Assembly (NCBI GenBank): GCA_019634625.1
Contig: JAHCBA010000026.1
Span: 35,456-99,455 of the forward strand
Length of the DNA: 64,000 nucleotides
Direction: 5' to 3'
Source: Verrucomicrobiia bacterium
GTDB taxonomy: Bacteria > Verrucomicrobiota > Verrucomicrobiia > Limisphaerales > CAIMTB01
Each line of letters opens with the position of its first letter. Positions within the stretch are counted from its first letter, which is position 1. The notes beneath the pieces were generated by a model. It worked only from the letters and a program-made list of their open reading frames with translations. It was not told where the DNA came from and made no database searches. This document shows positions 50,501-58,739 of the stretch, in pieces. The translations under genes were made by a program, and so were the position numbers.

Positions 50501-50736
50501 GCAGGGGGTGCGTCGGGGGTGGGAGGCGTGGCGGGTGCGGGTGCGTTGGTGTCGGGGGCGGAGGGCTGGCCGGGCGGGGTTTCGGGAGCGGAGGCAGGGG
50601 GCGTCCCGGATTTCGGCCCACAGGCGCTGAGGACGAGGGTGAGGGCGAGGCCGAGCGCCATCGCCATCGCAGGCACGGGGGCCATGCGGGGAGCGCGGGC
50701 AGGTGGGGGCGGGACGGATGGATTCACGCGATTCAA
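47524..50736 (-). CDS. gspD: Type II secretion system secretin with expanded N-terminal region
   Basis: A 1070-residue secretin. The N-terminus has a lipoprotein-like signal (ALTLVLSAC) and a Pro/Ala-rich spacer (about 45-125). An N0-type domain follows (VSFQGANVDMIVQWLAETTG), then about six N1-like modules, each with a start like FSLDHVQAAEV, IPLRHAQAEEI, LPLRHVQAADF, FSLKNADAQDV, YQLKYVSAVDI or PLRFAKAATV. The C-terminal secretin domain (about 790-1030) has VLIEARIVEVSTDAMDKLGV, TVLAEPQINIADNEMGRLFV and VPVLGDIPVLGLAF. Usual GspD has 650-700 residues and three N1-N3 domains. The TTG at 50736 overlaps the stop of the GspC-like gene (TTGA) and is therefore preferred; ATG 50685 is an alternative. 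Confidence 0.92.
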   Translation of the reverse strand: MNRVNPSVPPPPARAPRMAPVPAMAMALGLALTLVLSACGPKSGTPPASAPETPPGQPSAPDTNAPAPATPPTPDAPPAPGAPAVPTPATPAPGAPPTPPGATPPAEAPAVPAEVQVSFQGANVDMIVQWLAETTGKTVIKHPRVQCQLTLVSSRKVSPRQAIDLVYRALAIEGFNAIETDHSILIVPEGQDVRLSPGVVSASDSVIPDGHQRLLKIFSLDHVQAAEVRDKIRPVLSDRATVEIDERSNQLLVTDFNNNLRLLVELMKDLDVVSVGDAVVEVIPLRHAQAEEIGNLVSLIVNAQPAPPPSPSGGSGSSRPPGMPPGMSISMPSPSPSPSPGGPAGSGSAQQVRIWPDKTANRLIVSTPRARLQEVRQLVEILDKDKPDDVSVRVLPLRHVQAADFVREIGPLYQRLSGRSMKDVIEITANERSNSLIILSSLANFEALQQLLVTLDTDEAQEMVIQTFSLKNADAQDVAKQLQELGEAQSSASRSPYYFIYSSQPRGASKKPSFVADRRRNAVVVQAPPAQMDGFARMIRELDEPVTDDSLAPRIYQLKYVSAVDIEDVLNELFLRRQQQRSYWDFWGDSQSTTADRDVGRLYGKVRITSEPYSNTIIITSNSRENLAVVEEILEQLDVPSQAGETTLRVPLRFAKAATVANNLNVLFAKNGSPPLRPTAPQNQPQPQGGQQQQSSVPADASFELGQESREDGYFPWLGGQPDTPRSSDGRATARQVSDLVGRVRVVPDHRSNALLVSANVHLLTQITKLIEDLDAPTAQVLIEARIVEVSTDAMDKLGVRWSPDGSRTFTADDYDGSILGGASTRYIRGFGEDTRVNTGGSGGLPISLSTLRSGVLDASINLDVLVQFLRRNTDATVLAEPQINIADNEMGRLFVGQQVPFIDRSQTTDVGGLTQSFQYKRVGIILEVTPHINIGGDVALKIRAESSSIQSGQTLFGGAILDTRTFRTDVTVKDNETLVLGGIIQKQISDTRRKVPVLGDIPVLGLAFRKKDKLARDVQLMVFLRPKITRTPEEARALLQDIDHRAPLLRPWRDGINAIPETDPGTSPD

Positions 50737-51386
50737 GGGGTGGCTGGGTTGGCCGGGGGCAGGAGGGTTTCGCCTCCGAGGCCTCCGAAGATGGAGAGTT
50801 CTTTGGGTTGATCGTTTTCGAGGACCAGGACGCGGTTGGTGCCGATGCGGAGGATTTTGACCCCGCCGAGTTCATCGCCTTCCCGGACCAGGCCGGTCTG
50901 GCCGGTGGGGGCGCGGAGGAGGACCTGGGAACCGATGATGCCGAGGAGGGCCATGGGAGGCGGACGGATGACGGGTCCGAGAAGTCCGCTCTGAACGATG
51001 CGATCGAGCCGGGCCTGGGCTTCGGGAGAGAGAGGGGCGGCCGGGGCACCGCCCGGGGAACGGCCGGGCGGGAACGGCCTGGGCATCCCTGGGGGCATTC
51101 CGGGAGGCATGCCTCCAGGCATCCCGGCGATCATGACCCCCGGCGGCATTCCTGGCGGCATTCCTGGCGGCATTCCCTGGGTCGGAGCTGACGGCCTGGC
51201 GGGGTTGCCGGGGATGGCCGGGTTGTTGGCCGGGTTATTGGTCGGGGGGGACCAGGTGGGGAGATCGGGGAGGGAGGTGCGACCGAGGGCGTCGGAGGGG
51301 AGGACAAGCCGGGCGGCCTGCCGGGCGACCAGCAGGGCGAGGAGGGCGCAAATGACCTTGAGGGTGAGCGGGCCGTAGTCAGGCAT
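50733..51386 (-). CDS. GspC-like type II secretion protein with Met-Pro-Pro-Gly repeats
   Basis: A 217-residue inner-membrane protein. One N-terminal helix (about 7-27, LTLKVICALLALLVARQAA) leads to a periplasmic region. Residues about 65-110 carry repeats GMPPGMPPGMPPG and GMPGGMPPGMPPGMPRP. The C-terminal homology-region-like part has LRAPTGQTGLVREGDELGG and VKILRIGTNRVLVLENDQ, similar to the GspC/PilP fold that binds the secretin N0 domain. No PDZ domain is seen. It sits directly before gspD, as GspC does in standard operons. Confidence 0.7.
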   Translation of the reverse strand: MPDYGPLTLKVICALLALLVARQAARLVLPSDALGRTSLPDLPTWSPPTNNPANNPAIPGNPARPSAPTQGMPPGMPPGMPPGVMIAGMPGGMPPGMPPGMPRPFPPGRSPGGAPAAPLSPEAQARLDRIVQSGLLGPVIRPPPMALLGIIGSQVLLRAPTGQTGLVREGDELGGVKILRIGTNRVLVLENDQPKELSIFGGLGGETLLPPANPATP

Positions 51387-51942
51387 CGGGGCGGGTCTCC
51401 GCGGGGGTCCACCGGTCGAAATCGAGGAGGACGAGGGTGAGGTTGATCTTGAGCTGGCCCGGTCCGCCGGGCTGGGGGGTGATCTGGAGGCTTTCGGCGA
51501 CGAGGGGATAGCCGAGGGAGCCGAGGGATTGGAGGAATCGGAGGACGGCGGGGACGGGGCCCATGCCTTCGAGCTGGACGGAGGTGAGTTCGCGGGCGGC
51601 GGAGCGGGAGGGGGATTCGCGGATGGGGCCGAGCTGGAGTCCGCCTCCGACGGCGGCCTGGTGGATGGCGGCGGTGGCCTGGGCGACGAGGGTGGTGCGG
51701 GAAAGCTGGGCCGGGTCGAACTGGAACCGCTCCATGAGGTCACGGGCGACGATGGCCTTGTCGTGGTACACCGACAGGCGTTCGCGGAGGGTGACGGCCT
51801 CCTGGCGGAGGCGGGCGTACTCGGCGTAACGCTGGTGACCGGCTTTGCGGGCCTGGAGGCCGAGGAAGAGGGTGAGATAGACGGCCACGGCGATGGCGCC
51901 GAAGCGGACGGTGCGTTTCTCGGAGGGTGTGAGCGGGCGCAT
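51379..51942 (-). CDS. GspM-like type II secretion protein
   Basis: A 187-residue protein with one membrane helix (about 13-31, FGAIAVAVYLTLFLGLQAR), a coiled-coil stretch (about 36-70, QRYAEYARLRQEAVTLRERL) and a small alpha-beta domain (GPVPAVLRFLQSLGSLGYPL). Topology and position after the GspL-like gene are those of GspM/PilO. It overlaps the GspC-like gene by 8 nt. Sequence similarity to classic GspM is low, so the name rests mainly on context and topology. Confidence 0.65.
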   Translation of the reverse strand: MRPLTPSEKRTVRFGAIAVAVYLTLFLGLQARKAGHQRYAEYARLRQEAVTLRERLSVYHDKAIVARDLMERFQFDPAQLSRTTLVAQATAAIHQAAVGGGLQLGPIRESPSRSAARELTSVQLEGMGPVPAVLRFLQSLGSLGYPLVAESLQITPQPGGPGQLKINLTLVLLDFDRWTPAETRPDA

Positions 51943-51958
51943 GGGTGGGGGGCGTGGA

Positions 51959-53494
51959 TCAGCCGGGACGAGGCGTGGGAGGCCGGGCGACGGGGGTTGG
52001 GCCGGTTGAACCCGCGGCACCGGGAACGGGGGCGGGTGTGGCCGGATCTTCCTTGAGGATGGGGAGGCCGGCACGGGCGCTGGCCGGTTTCCATTGGGCG
52101 CTGATGCGGAAATTGAGGTTCTGGCGGTTGGGGGCGGGGGATTGTTCCTCGATGACCACAGAGGAGAAGAACCCCGAGTCCACGAGTTTGGTGCGGAAAT
52201 CGACTACTTCCTGTGAATTGCGAAGGACACCGCGGAGCACGAGTTCCCCGCGGAGATTCATGGCGATGGATTCGACGCGGGTGCCGGGCGGGGCGGTCTT
52301 GCCGAGGACAAGAAGGGCGTCGAGGTAGGGGGCCTGGTTCTGCTGGAGATGGCGAAGGAAATCGTACTGGCGGTCGATGACGGCGAGGCGCTGGCGTTCG
52401 GATTTGAGGGTGTCGAGGCGGGCGGCGAGGCCGGGAGCGCGAAGGGAGGCTTCGAGGTACGGGAGGGTGAGCCAGGCGAGGAGCAGGACGGCGGCGGCGG
52501 CGAGCCAGGGACGGGGGAGCCTTTGCCACCAGGGCTGGGAGGAGGCCGGGGCCGATTCCGTGGCGAGCTGGGGGACCGTGCTGGAACGCCCCTGGGCGAC
52601 GAGTTGCTGAAGTCCGCGCAGGGCGGAGGAAGGCGCGCCAGGCCCTTCGTCGAGGGGGGTGGCGAGTCCGGGGAGACCCAGGGCGTGGGGAAGACGGGCC
52701 ACCAGCGCTGGATGACGCGAGGCGGTTCCGGACAGGAAAAGGCGGGGCTGGCCGGGAGTGTCGGGCAGGGCCCGGATCAGGGTTTCGAGGGGATCGGGAA
52801 TGGGAGCGGGAGCGGGGGACGAGGGAGCATTGGGGGTCGCGGGTTCGAGGGCGTGAACGAGGGCGTCGGCATGGAGGGAGAGGACGCGGAGCGATTCGGG
52901 GCCGGCGGCGTCGCCGAGGAGAAGTTCGGTGGGGTGTTCGCCGACGTGGAGGAGGAGGGCCGGTGCGGGGGCGTCGGGGAGAAGTTGTGCGCGGGCCAGG
53001 GCGGCAGGGACAAAGGCGGGCGCGAGTCCGGCTTCATGGAGGAGGGCGGCGTAGTGATCGATGAGGTCGCGTCGGGCGGCGGCGACCAGGGCGGGCTGGG
53101 ACGGGGCGGCATCGGGGGTGGCGCCGGGCTGGGGCGGGAGCGGGGCATGGCCCCAGGCGAGGGCCTCGGGGGCGAGCGGGAATTCGCTCTCGACCTGGAG
53201 CGCGACGAGGCGATGGCGTTCAGGAGCGGGGACTTGCGGGAGGGTGAGGCGGCGGAGGGCCACGCCCTGGGCAGGGAGGGCGCACCAGGCGCGGGGCCGG
53301 GGTTGCCATGGGGCGGCACGAACCAGTGCGGCGAGCTGGGCGATCACCCGGGCGCGACAGGCGTCCGTGAGGCGTCCATCGGCGGTCCGTTCGAGGGGCC
53401 AGTGGTGGAGGGCATCCCGATGAAGGGCGCGGAGTTCGGTCCGCTCGAATTCGAGGAAGAGGGGAGGACTGTCGAGAAAGGCGGGTCGCTTCAT
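51959..53494 (-). CDS. GspL-like (PilM/PilN-type) type II secretion protein
   Basis: A 511-residue protein. The cytoplasmic part (about 1-310) has actin-like PilM features (FLEFERTELRAL, LALQVESEFPLA-type loops). One transmembrane helix (about 330-350, PWLAAAAVLLLAWLTLPYLE) follows. The C-terminal periplasmic PilN-like part has PYLDALLVLGKTAPPGTRVE and LRGELVLRGVLRNSQEVVDF. GspL anchors the GspE ATPase to the inner membrane. It overlaps gspK by 4 nt (ATGA). Proline-rich tails at the C-terminus are not family-typical. Confidence 0.78.
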   Translation of the reverse strand: MKRPAFLDSPPLFLEFERTELRALHRDALHHWPLERTADGRLTDACRARVIAQLAALVRAAPWQPRPRAWCALPAQGVALRRLTLPQVPAPERHRLVALQVESEFPLAPEALAWGHAPLPPQPGATPDAAPSQPALVAAARRDLIDHYAALLHEAGLAPAFVPAALARAQLLPDAPAPALLLHVGEHPTELLLGDAAGPESLRVLSLHADALVHALEPATPNAPSSPAPAPIPDPLETLIRALPDTPGQPRLFLSGTASRHPALVARLPHALGLPGLATPLDEGPGAPSSALRGLQQLVAQGRSSTVPQLATESAPASSQPWWQRLPRPWLAAAAVLLLAWLTLPYLEASLRAPGLAARLDTLKSERQRLAVIDRQYDFLRHLQQNQAPYLDALLVLGKTAPPGTRVESIAMNLRGELVLRGVLRNSQEVVDFRTKLVDSGFFSSVVIEEQSPAPNRQNLNFRISAQWKPASARAGLPILKEDPATPAPVPGAAGSTGPTPVARPPTPRPG

Positions 53495-54921
53495 AGGTCG
53501 TCCTCCCGGTAGGAGAGGGTCTGGATGTCGTTGAGGCCGACGCGGACGATGGTCTGGAGGCGGCGGCGGACGCCGGTGGCATCGACGCGGCCTTCGGCGA
53601 GGATGCGGAAGGTTTCGGAGCGGACGGTGACGCGCGGGGCGATCTGCCGGAACGTTTCGCGGGTCATGCCGGGAACACGGAGGAGCCAGGCGACATTGGC
53701 GAGGTAGCCGTTGGAGGCGCGGAAGGAGACGATGGCCTGGGCCAGTTCACGGGTCATGCCGGGGAGGCAGGCGAGGACTTCGATTGGGGCGGTGTTGACG
53801 TTGACCACGCCGGCGAGGTGGGACTGGTCGGACAGGGTGAGCCGGTCGGCGATGTCGAGGAGGAGGGATTCATCGATGAGCGTGGGGCCGGTGGGGCCGG
53901 TGGAACCGCGGGGCTGAGGGGTGGCGGTCTGGGCTTGGGCGCCGGGAAAGGCACCGGGCGGGAGATTGGCAGGGTCGAACGAAGCGGACGGTGCCGCAGG
54001 CGATCCCGACGGGGGGGCGGCGGTGACATCGAGAAGCTGGTCGAGGCTGGAGAAGCGGTTCTGGTTGCGGTAGGCGACGATGGCGCGGGCGATGTCGGCG
54101 GTGATGCCGGGGAGGTCGGTGAGTTGGGATTCCTCCGCCGACTGGAGGGAGATGCGTTCCTGGCCGGTGGCGTCGCGGTCGGTGACGCCGGAATCGACGG
54201 TCAGCCACCCGGCCCAGCCGAGGTCGGCGAGGCCCGGGTAGGTGCGGGAATCAAGCGGTTCGTCGGAGGCGGCCCCGAGGGGTTCGAGAAGGCCGTTGAA
54301 CTGGCGGTCGTCGCCGAGGAGCGCCTGGGCCGTGACGCCGCGGACCATGAGGAGTTCGCGGACGGTGAGGAACGGGCCGTTGCGGGGCAGGCGCGGCGGA
54401 CGGAGGGAGGCGTAGTGTTCGACCTCGGCGCCGCCGGGGGTGACGGTGTCGTCGGGGTCCCGCCAGTCGAGGATGGCGGCGACGATGTCGGGGGGCATGT
54501 CCGGGAGGCGGGACCATTCCTCGGCGGAGGCGGTGTTGGCGTTGAGGTGGCGTTCCTCGTCGGCGATGCCGAAGACGGTGCCGCCGCCCTCTTCGGGGAA
54601 GGCCGCCCGGAGGATGCGAAAGCGACCGCGTCCGAGCGGGACATCGCGGAACTGGGCGGAGTCGTCGTAGAGGCGGCCGGTATGATTCTGGGCGGAGCGG
54701 GTGCGTTCGCGGGTGTCGTGGTAGAGGAGGGCCTTGGCCTTTTCGAGGCCGGCGAGGGCGAGGTAGTGGGCCTGGATGCGGTCGGCGTGGTGACGGCTGA
54801 CGGTGAGGTCGAGGCGGGAGGTATGGAGGATGGAGATGACGACAAGGGAGAGGAGGGCGAGGCACCAGAGGAGGCCGACCAGGACGGAGGCGCGGTTGGA
54901 TGGGGTGCGGGGTGGGCGCAT
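53491..54921 (-). CDS. gspK: Type II secretion minor pseudopilin GspK
   Basis: A 476-residue protein with an N-terminal hydrophobic helix (ASVLVGLLWCLALLSLVVIS, about 11-30) and a large globular region with helix-hairpin-helix-type motifs: LNANTASAEEWSRLPDMPPD, LTDLPGITADIARAIVAYRN and VNVNTAPIEVLACLPGMTRE. This alpha-domain layout is typical of GspK, the tip pseudopilin. A usual GspK is about 320-350 residues; the extra hairpin motif accounts for the greater length. It overlaps gspL by 4 nt and is 18 bp after gspJ. Confidence 0.9.
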   Translation of the reverse strand: MRPPRTPSNRASVLVGLLWCLALLSLVVISILHTSRLDLTVSRHHADRIQAHYLALAGLEKAKALLYHDTRERTRSAQNHTGRLYDDSAQFRDVPLGRGRFRILRAAFPEEGGGTVFGIADEERHLNANTASAEEWSRLPDMPPDIVAAILDWRDPDDTVTPGGAEVEHYASLRPPRLPRNGPFLTVRELLMVRGVTAQALLGDDRQFNGLLEPLGAASDEPLDSRTYPGLADLGWAGWLTVDSGVTDRDATGQERISLQSAEESQLTDLPGITADIARAIVAYRNQNRFSSLDQLLDVTAAPPSGSPAAPSASFDPANLPPGAFPGAQAQTATPQPRGSTGPTGPTLIDESLLLDIADRLTLSDQSHLAGVVNVNTAPIEVLACLPGMTRELAQAIVSFRASNGYLANVAWLLRVPGMTRETFRQIAPRVTVRSETFRILAEGRVDATGVRRRLQTIVRVGLNDIQTLSYREDDL

Positions 54922-54939
54922 GGGCTCAGGGGAGGGGCC

Positions 54940-55770
54940 TTAGAACATTGGCGTGGATGGCGTCGGGGAACCTTCCGGAGCGGCCGTGGCGCTCGAACCG
55001 GAGGCGGTGGACGACGGACGCCGGGCGAGGTTCAGCCGGACGACGGTCTGGAAGACCATCGGGGGTTCGGCCGAGGACGATTCGTTGGAGGCCGCCTGGC
55101 GGGGGGCTTCGATGGGCCCGGCGCTGGACCGGGCGGTGCGGGCACGCCGGGCGGGGGCGGCATCGAAGGCGAGGGTGATGCGGACGGCATCGGGGAGGCC
55201 GGAGAGGTTGGTGGGGGCGAGGGCGGATGTTTCGCGTTTGCCGGAGCCTTCGGGATCGCCCCAGGTGTCGAACCATTCCCAGCCATCGTAGTACTCGAAC
55301 TTGAGCTGGCGGAGTCCGTCGGCGATGACTTCGCGCTGGCCGCCGGCGAGGGGATCGAGGCCGATGGCGGGATGGCGCCGGCGCCAGAGGGTGAACGCGC
55401 TGGATTCGGGGTCGGGCTGGAGGAAGTAGCTGACCTGGCAGTAGTCCCCTTCGCCGGGGCGGGCGGGGGTGTGGTGATGGGTGGCGAAGTCGAGGTTGTC
55501 GGCTTCGATGTCGCCAAGGCGCCGGTCCATGCCGAGGAAGTGGGCTTCTTTGGAAAGGATGCAGGCGGCGCGGAGATCGGCGGCGATGCGGTCCATGGCG
55601 ACGCGGGCGTTCTGGGCGGCATCGATGCGGGGTTCGATGAGGCGCTGGGCGGACAGGCCGGCGGAGAGGCAGGCGTAGGCGGCGGCGAGGATCAGGCTCA
55701 TGAGGCCGGCGCCGATCACCAGTTCGACGAGGGTGAACCCGGCGGAGGGATGGGAGGCCGGGGATTTCAT
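54940..55770 (-). CDS. gspJ: Type II secretion minor pseudopilin GspJ
   Basis: A 276-residue pseudopilin with the prepilin peptidase site AGFTLVELVIGAGLMSLIL (cleavage after Gly at about 11, Glu5 present). The globular part has ARVAMDRIAADLRAACILSK and VIADGLRQLKFEYYDGWEW, which fit GspJ. The C-terminal tail (about 220-276) is low-complexity Ser/Ala/Pro. The start overlaps the gspI stop by 4 nt. Confidence 0.88.
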   Translation of the reverse strand: MKSPASHPSAGFTLVELVIGAGLMSLILAAAYACLSAGLSAQRLIEPRIDAAQNARVAMDRIAADLRAACILSKEAHFLGMDRRLGDIEADNLDFATHHHTPARPGEGDYCQVSYFLQPDPESSAFTLWRRRHPAIGLDPLAGGQREVIADGLRQLKFEYYDGWEWFDTWGDPEGSGKRETSALAPTNLSGLPDAVRITLAFDAAPARRARTARSSAGPIEAPRQAASNESSSAEPPMVFQTVVRLNLARRPSSTASGSSATAAPEGSPTPSTPMF

Positions 55771-56210
55771 GGGCGCTGGGAACGGCGGTCGCGGTCGCGC
55801 CGGCGGTCGCGCGAGTCGGATTCGGTGTTGGCGGTGGCGAAGGGGGGATCGAAGAGGAGCGTTTCCAGTTCGAACAAGGTCCGGCCGGTTTCCTCATGCC
55901 GGATGGCGACCTGGACGCGATAGAGGCCGTCGAGGTCCCCGGCGGCAAGGGTCTGGTACCAGCGCGCCGCCGGGAGGGCGTCGCCGCAGGGACCTTCGGT
56001 CGAACCGGCGATCAGGTAGCCTTCGGCGCGGAGGGTCTCGATCACGCCGGCGGCCACGAGGGCGGCGGCGGTGCGGAGTTCGGATTCGCGGGCGGAACGG
56101 AGGGCGGTGGCGATGCCGGTGGTGAGGCCGGTGAGGGCGACGCCGAGGATCAGGATCGAGATCATCACCTCGACGAGCGAGAAGCCGGCCTGGGCGGATC
56201 GGGGGCTCAT
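55767..56210 (-). CDS. gspI: Type II secretion minor pseudopilin GspI
   Basis: A 147-residue pseudopilin with AGFSLVEVMISILILGVALT (peptidase site Gly-Phe, Glu5) and a small globular domain. The C-terminus is strongly charged (TESDSRDRRRDRDRRSQRP), an unusual tail. The usual length is about 120-130. It overlaps gspH and gspJ by 4 nt each. Confidence 0.85.
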   Translation of the reverse strand: MSPRSAQAGFSLVEVMISILILGVALTGLTTGIATALRSARESELRTAAALVAAGVIETLRAEGYLIAGSTEGPCGDALPAARWYQTLAAGDLDGLYRVQVAIRHEETGRTLFELETLLFDPPFATANTESDSRDRRRDRDRRSQRP

Positions 56211-56908
56211 GGGCGTTCGAGGGGGATGATCCGGATCCGGGCGGTCACCGGATTGACGCGCAGGGCGAGACCGAAGCCGTCGGGATCCCGCAACCGGATC
56301 TCGACGCGATCGGCGGTGCCGTCGGCATGGAACAGCACCCCCATGGCCGGTCCGGAAGGCCCGTCGGCCATCGAATCCGATTCCGGGCCGGCCTCGGCGA
56401 AGGGATCGGGATCGGCGGGCCTCGTGAAAGAACCGGCGGGATCGCCGACGCTCCAATCCGGGAGGAACGGGTCGGCCTCCGGGCGATCGACGGGATCGAG
56501 ATCCGGCTGGCGGAGGCGGACGGCGATGCGGGGATCGAGACGGCCGGCGGCGTGGGGGATGTCGCGGATGGGGACGTAGGCGGGTTCGGTTCTGGCGCTT
56601 CTGGAACCCGGCGCCTGGCGTTCGAGCTGGAAACGGCCGGTGGCGGGGTCGAGCCGGACGCGATGGGACTGGCCGAGACTGACGGCGCGGCTGGAGGCGA
56701 GGGCGCAGGCGTTGACGAGCTGGCGGCTGGAGGAGCGGAGGAGGGCGTCCCGGTGCGACCCGCGCATTTCCGGGACGATCATGGCGGTCAGGATGGCGAG
56801 GAGACCGAGGACGACCATGAGTTCGATCAGGGTGAACCCGGCGACAGGCCGCGGCGCCGGGCCAATGGAGGCGCGGCGCGGGGGACGGCGGTGTCGGGTT
56901 GCCGGCAT
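56207..56908 (-). CDS. gspH: Type II secretion minor pseudopilin GspH
   Basis: A 233-residue pseudopilin with AGFTLIELMVVLGLLAILTA after a basic leader of about 22 residues (MPATRHRRPPRRASIG). The rest has LVNACALASSRAVSLGQSHR and FHADGTADRVEIRLRDPDGF, the GspH domain pattern. An acidic proline-rich insertion (about 150-190) is not found in ordinary members. It lies 5 bp after gspG. Confidence 0.87.
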   Translation of the reverse strand: MPATRHRRPPRRASIGPAPRPVAGFTLIELMVVLGLLAILTAMIVPEMRGSHRDALLRSSSRQLVNACALASSRAVSLGQSHRVRLDPATGRFQLERQAPGSRSARTEPAYVPIRDIPHAAGRLDPRIAVRLRQPDLDPVDRPEADPFLPDWSVGDPAGSFTRPADPDPFAEAGPESDSMADGPSGPAMGVLFHADGTADRVEIRLRDPDGFGLALRVNPVTARIRIIPLERP

Positions 56909-56913
56909 GGGGT

Positions 56914-57432
56914 TTACTGCCAGTTGCCGATGTCGGCGTTCTGGCCCTCGCCGCCGTCGGCCTTGTCGGCACCCTGGGACCAGAGGTCGAAGCTGTGGGG
57001 ATGGCGGATGCCCGGGAAGCGGTACTGGTAGGGACTGCCCCAGGGATCGTTGCGCAACTGGTTCACGTACGGGCCGCGCCAGCGATCCCCGGCGCCGGCG
57101 GGCGCCTGGACCAGGGCGGCGAGGCCTTCGTCCGCGGTGGGGTACCGGTCCATGTGGACGGAGAACCGTTCGAGGGCGGATTCGATCTGGGCGATGTGGG
57201 ATTTGGCGGCACTGACCTTGGCGTCGTGGGTGGTGCCGATGAACTGGGGGATGATGGTGGCGGCGAGGATGCCGAGGATGACGACGACCACCATGATCTC
57301 GATCATGGTGAAGCCGGCGTTGCGTCGGGTTGGGAAGCGGTGTGTTGCCGGTAGGGTCAGGTGCATGGGGATGGATGAAACGAGGAGGGATGACGGTGCC
57401 AGGCGGCGGAGAGCGGGAGGGGACGGCTTCAT
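56914..57432 (-). CDS. gspG: Type II secretion major pseudopilin GspG
   Basis: A 172-residue pseudopilin with AGFTMIEIMVVVVILGILAA, the N-terminal helix of GspG. The C-terminal domain has YPTADEGLAALVQAPAGAG, WRGPYVNQLRNDPWGSPYQY and SFDLWSQGADKADGGEG, which include the calcium-site residues of this family. It is the main subunit of the pseudopilus. The ATG at 57432 overlaps the gspF stop (ATGA). ATG 57366 would give a shorter, more typical leader and cannot be excluded. Confidence 0.95.
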   Translation of the reverse strand: MKPSPPALRRLAPSSLLVSSIPMHLTLPATHRFPTRRNAGFTMIEIMVVVVILGILAATIIPQFIGTTHDAKVSAAKSHIAQIESALERFSVHMDRYPTADEGLAALVQAPAGAGDRWRGPYVNQLRNDPWGSPYQYRFPGIRHPHSFDLWSQGADKADGGEGQNADIGNWQ

Positions 57433-58739
57433 TGGATGGCGCGGCTCATGCGGAAGATGGGAAGGAGGAGGGCGATGACCATGAAGCCGACGAGGACGCC
57501 GACCACCAGGATGAGGGCAGGGGCGAGGAGGGAGATGAGGGTCTTGATGCGGGCGCGCATGTGCCGTTCCTCGATCTCGGCGACCTTGAGCAGCATTTCG
57601 TCGAGGCGGCCGGTTTCCTCGCCGACCTCGATCATCTGGACGATGCCGCGGGGGAACACGCCCAGTTTGCGGAGGGGCGCGGCGAGGGAATCGCCGCCGC
57701 GGGTTTCCTCGGCGACGCGGGCGATCTGGGCGGCAAGGACACGGTTGCCGATGGTGTCCTCGACGATGCGGAGGGCGGGCAGGAGGGAGACGCCGCTGCG
57801 GGCCAGGGTGCCGAGGGTGCGGGCGAAGCGGCCGAGGGCGGCCGACCGGAACACGGCACCGACCACGGGGAGCCGGAGCTTGGCGCGGTCGAGGAGCAGG
57901 AGGCCGCGGTCGGTGGAAAAATACCGCCGGGCACCGAAGGCGGCACCGCCGAGGGCGATGAGGAGCCAGGGCCAGTGATGATGGAGCACTTCGCTGATGC
58001 GAAGGAGGACCAGGGTCGGGAGCGGCAGCACCGGCAGCATCTCCTGGAGCATCGAGAACAGGCGGGGCAGAACGACGGTCATCAGGAGGACCACCGTGAA
58101 GACGCCGAACCCGAGGACGAAGGCGGGATAGGCGACGGCGGTGACGACTTCGCTCCGCACCTCGTCCTCGTGTTCGAGGAGGGAGGCGAGGTCGGCCATG
58201 ACCTTGGGGAGCTGGCCGGCTTCCTCGCCGACACGGACCATGCTGATGTAGAGGCGCCCGAAATGGCGGGGATGTTCGTCGAGGGCGGCGGACAGGGAGG
58301 TGCCCTTGCGGACGGCCTCGGCCAGGCTGAGGACAATGCCGCGGAGGAGAGGGTTGGCCTCCTCCTCGCCCAGGCTGTCGAGGGCCTGGGGAATGGGAAT
58401 GGCAGCCCCGAGCAGCGCGCTCATCTCGCGGGTGAACTCGGTGATGTCCTTGCGGCGGATGCGGGAACCGAAGGTCGCGGGCGGGCTGGCCGGGGCCGGG
58501 CCGGGTGAGACCGGTGCGGCGCGGGCCGTGGGGGCGCTCTGAGCGGTATGGCGCGGGGCAGGCGGCGTGGCCGGGAGGGTTGCGGGGTTCGGGGCGGGGC
58601 CGCCGACGGATTCGAGCCGGGACGGAAAGACACCGCGCTGGCTGAGGAGCTGGAGGGCGGCTTTGCGGTCGGGGGCCTCGATGACCCCCTGGACGGGGGC
58701 GCCATCGAGCTGGACCGCCTGGTAACGGAAGGACGTCAT
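57429..58739 (-). CDS. gspF: Type II secretion inner-membrane platform protein GspF
   Basis: A 436-residue protein with two T2SF domains (about 100-230 and 305-430). Each has a helix pair such as REMSALLGAAIPIPQALDSL and ARTLGTLARSGVSLLPALRI, and the GEETG/GEEAG motifs VRVGEEAGQLPKV and IEVGEETGRLDEM. Transmembrane segments lie near 210-235, 255-280 and 405-430. An unusual Ala/Pro-rich linker (about 45-95) follows the N-terminal segment. It overlaps gspE by 4 nt. Confidence 0.94.
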   Translation of the reverse strand: MTSFRYQAVQLDGAPVQGVIEAPDRKAALQLLSQRGVFPSRLESVGGPAPNPATLPATPPAPRHTAQSAPTARAAPVSPGPAPASPPATFGSRIRRKDITEFTREMSALLGAAIPIPQALDSLGEEEANPLLRGIVLSLAEAVRKGTSLSAALDEHPRHFGRLYISMVRVGEEAGQLPKVMADLASLLEHEDEVRSEVVTAVAYPAFVLGFGVFTVVLLMTVVLPRLFSMLQEMLPVLPLPTLVLLRISEVLHHHWPWLLIALGGAAFGARRYFSTDRGLLLLDRAKLRLPVVGAVFRSAALGRFARTLGTLARSGVSLLPALRIVEDTIGNRVLAAQIARVAEETRGGDSLAAPLRKLGVFPRGIVQMIEVGEETGRLDEMLLKVAEIEERHMRARIKTLISLLAPALILVVGVLVGFMVIALLLPIFRMSRAIQ

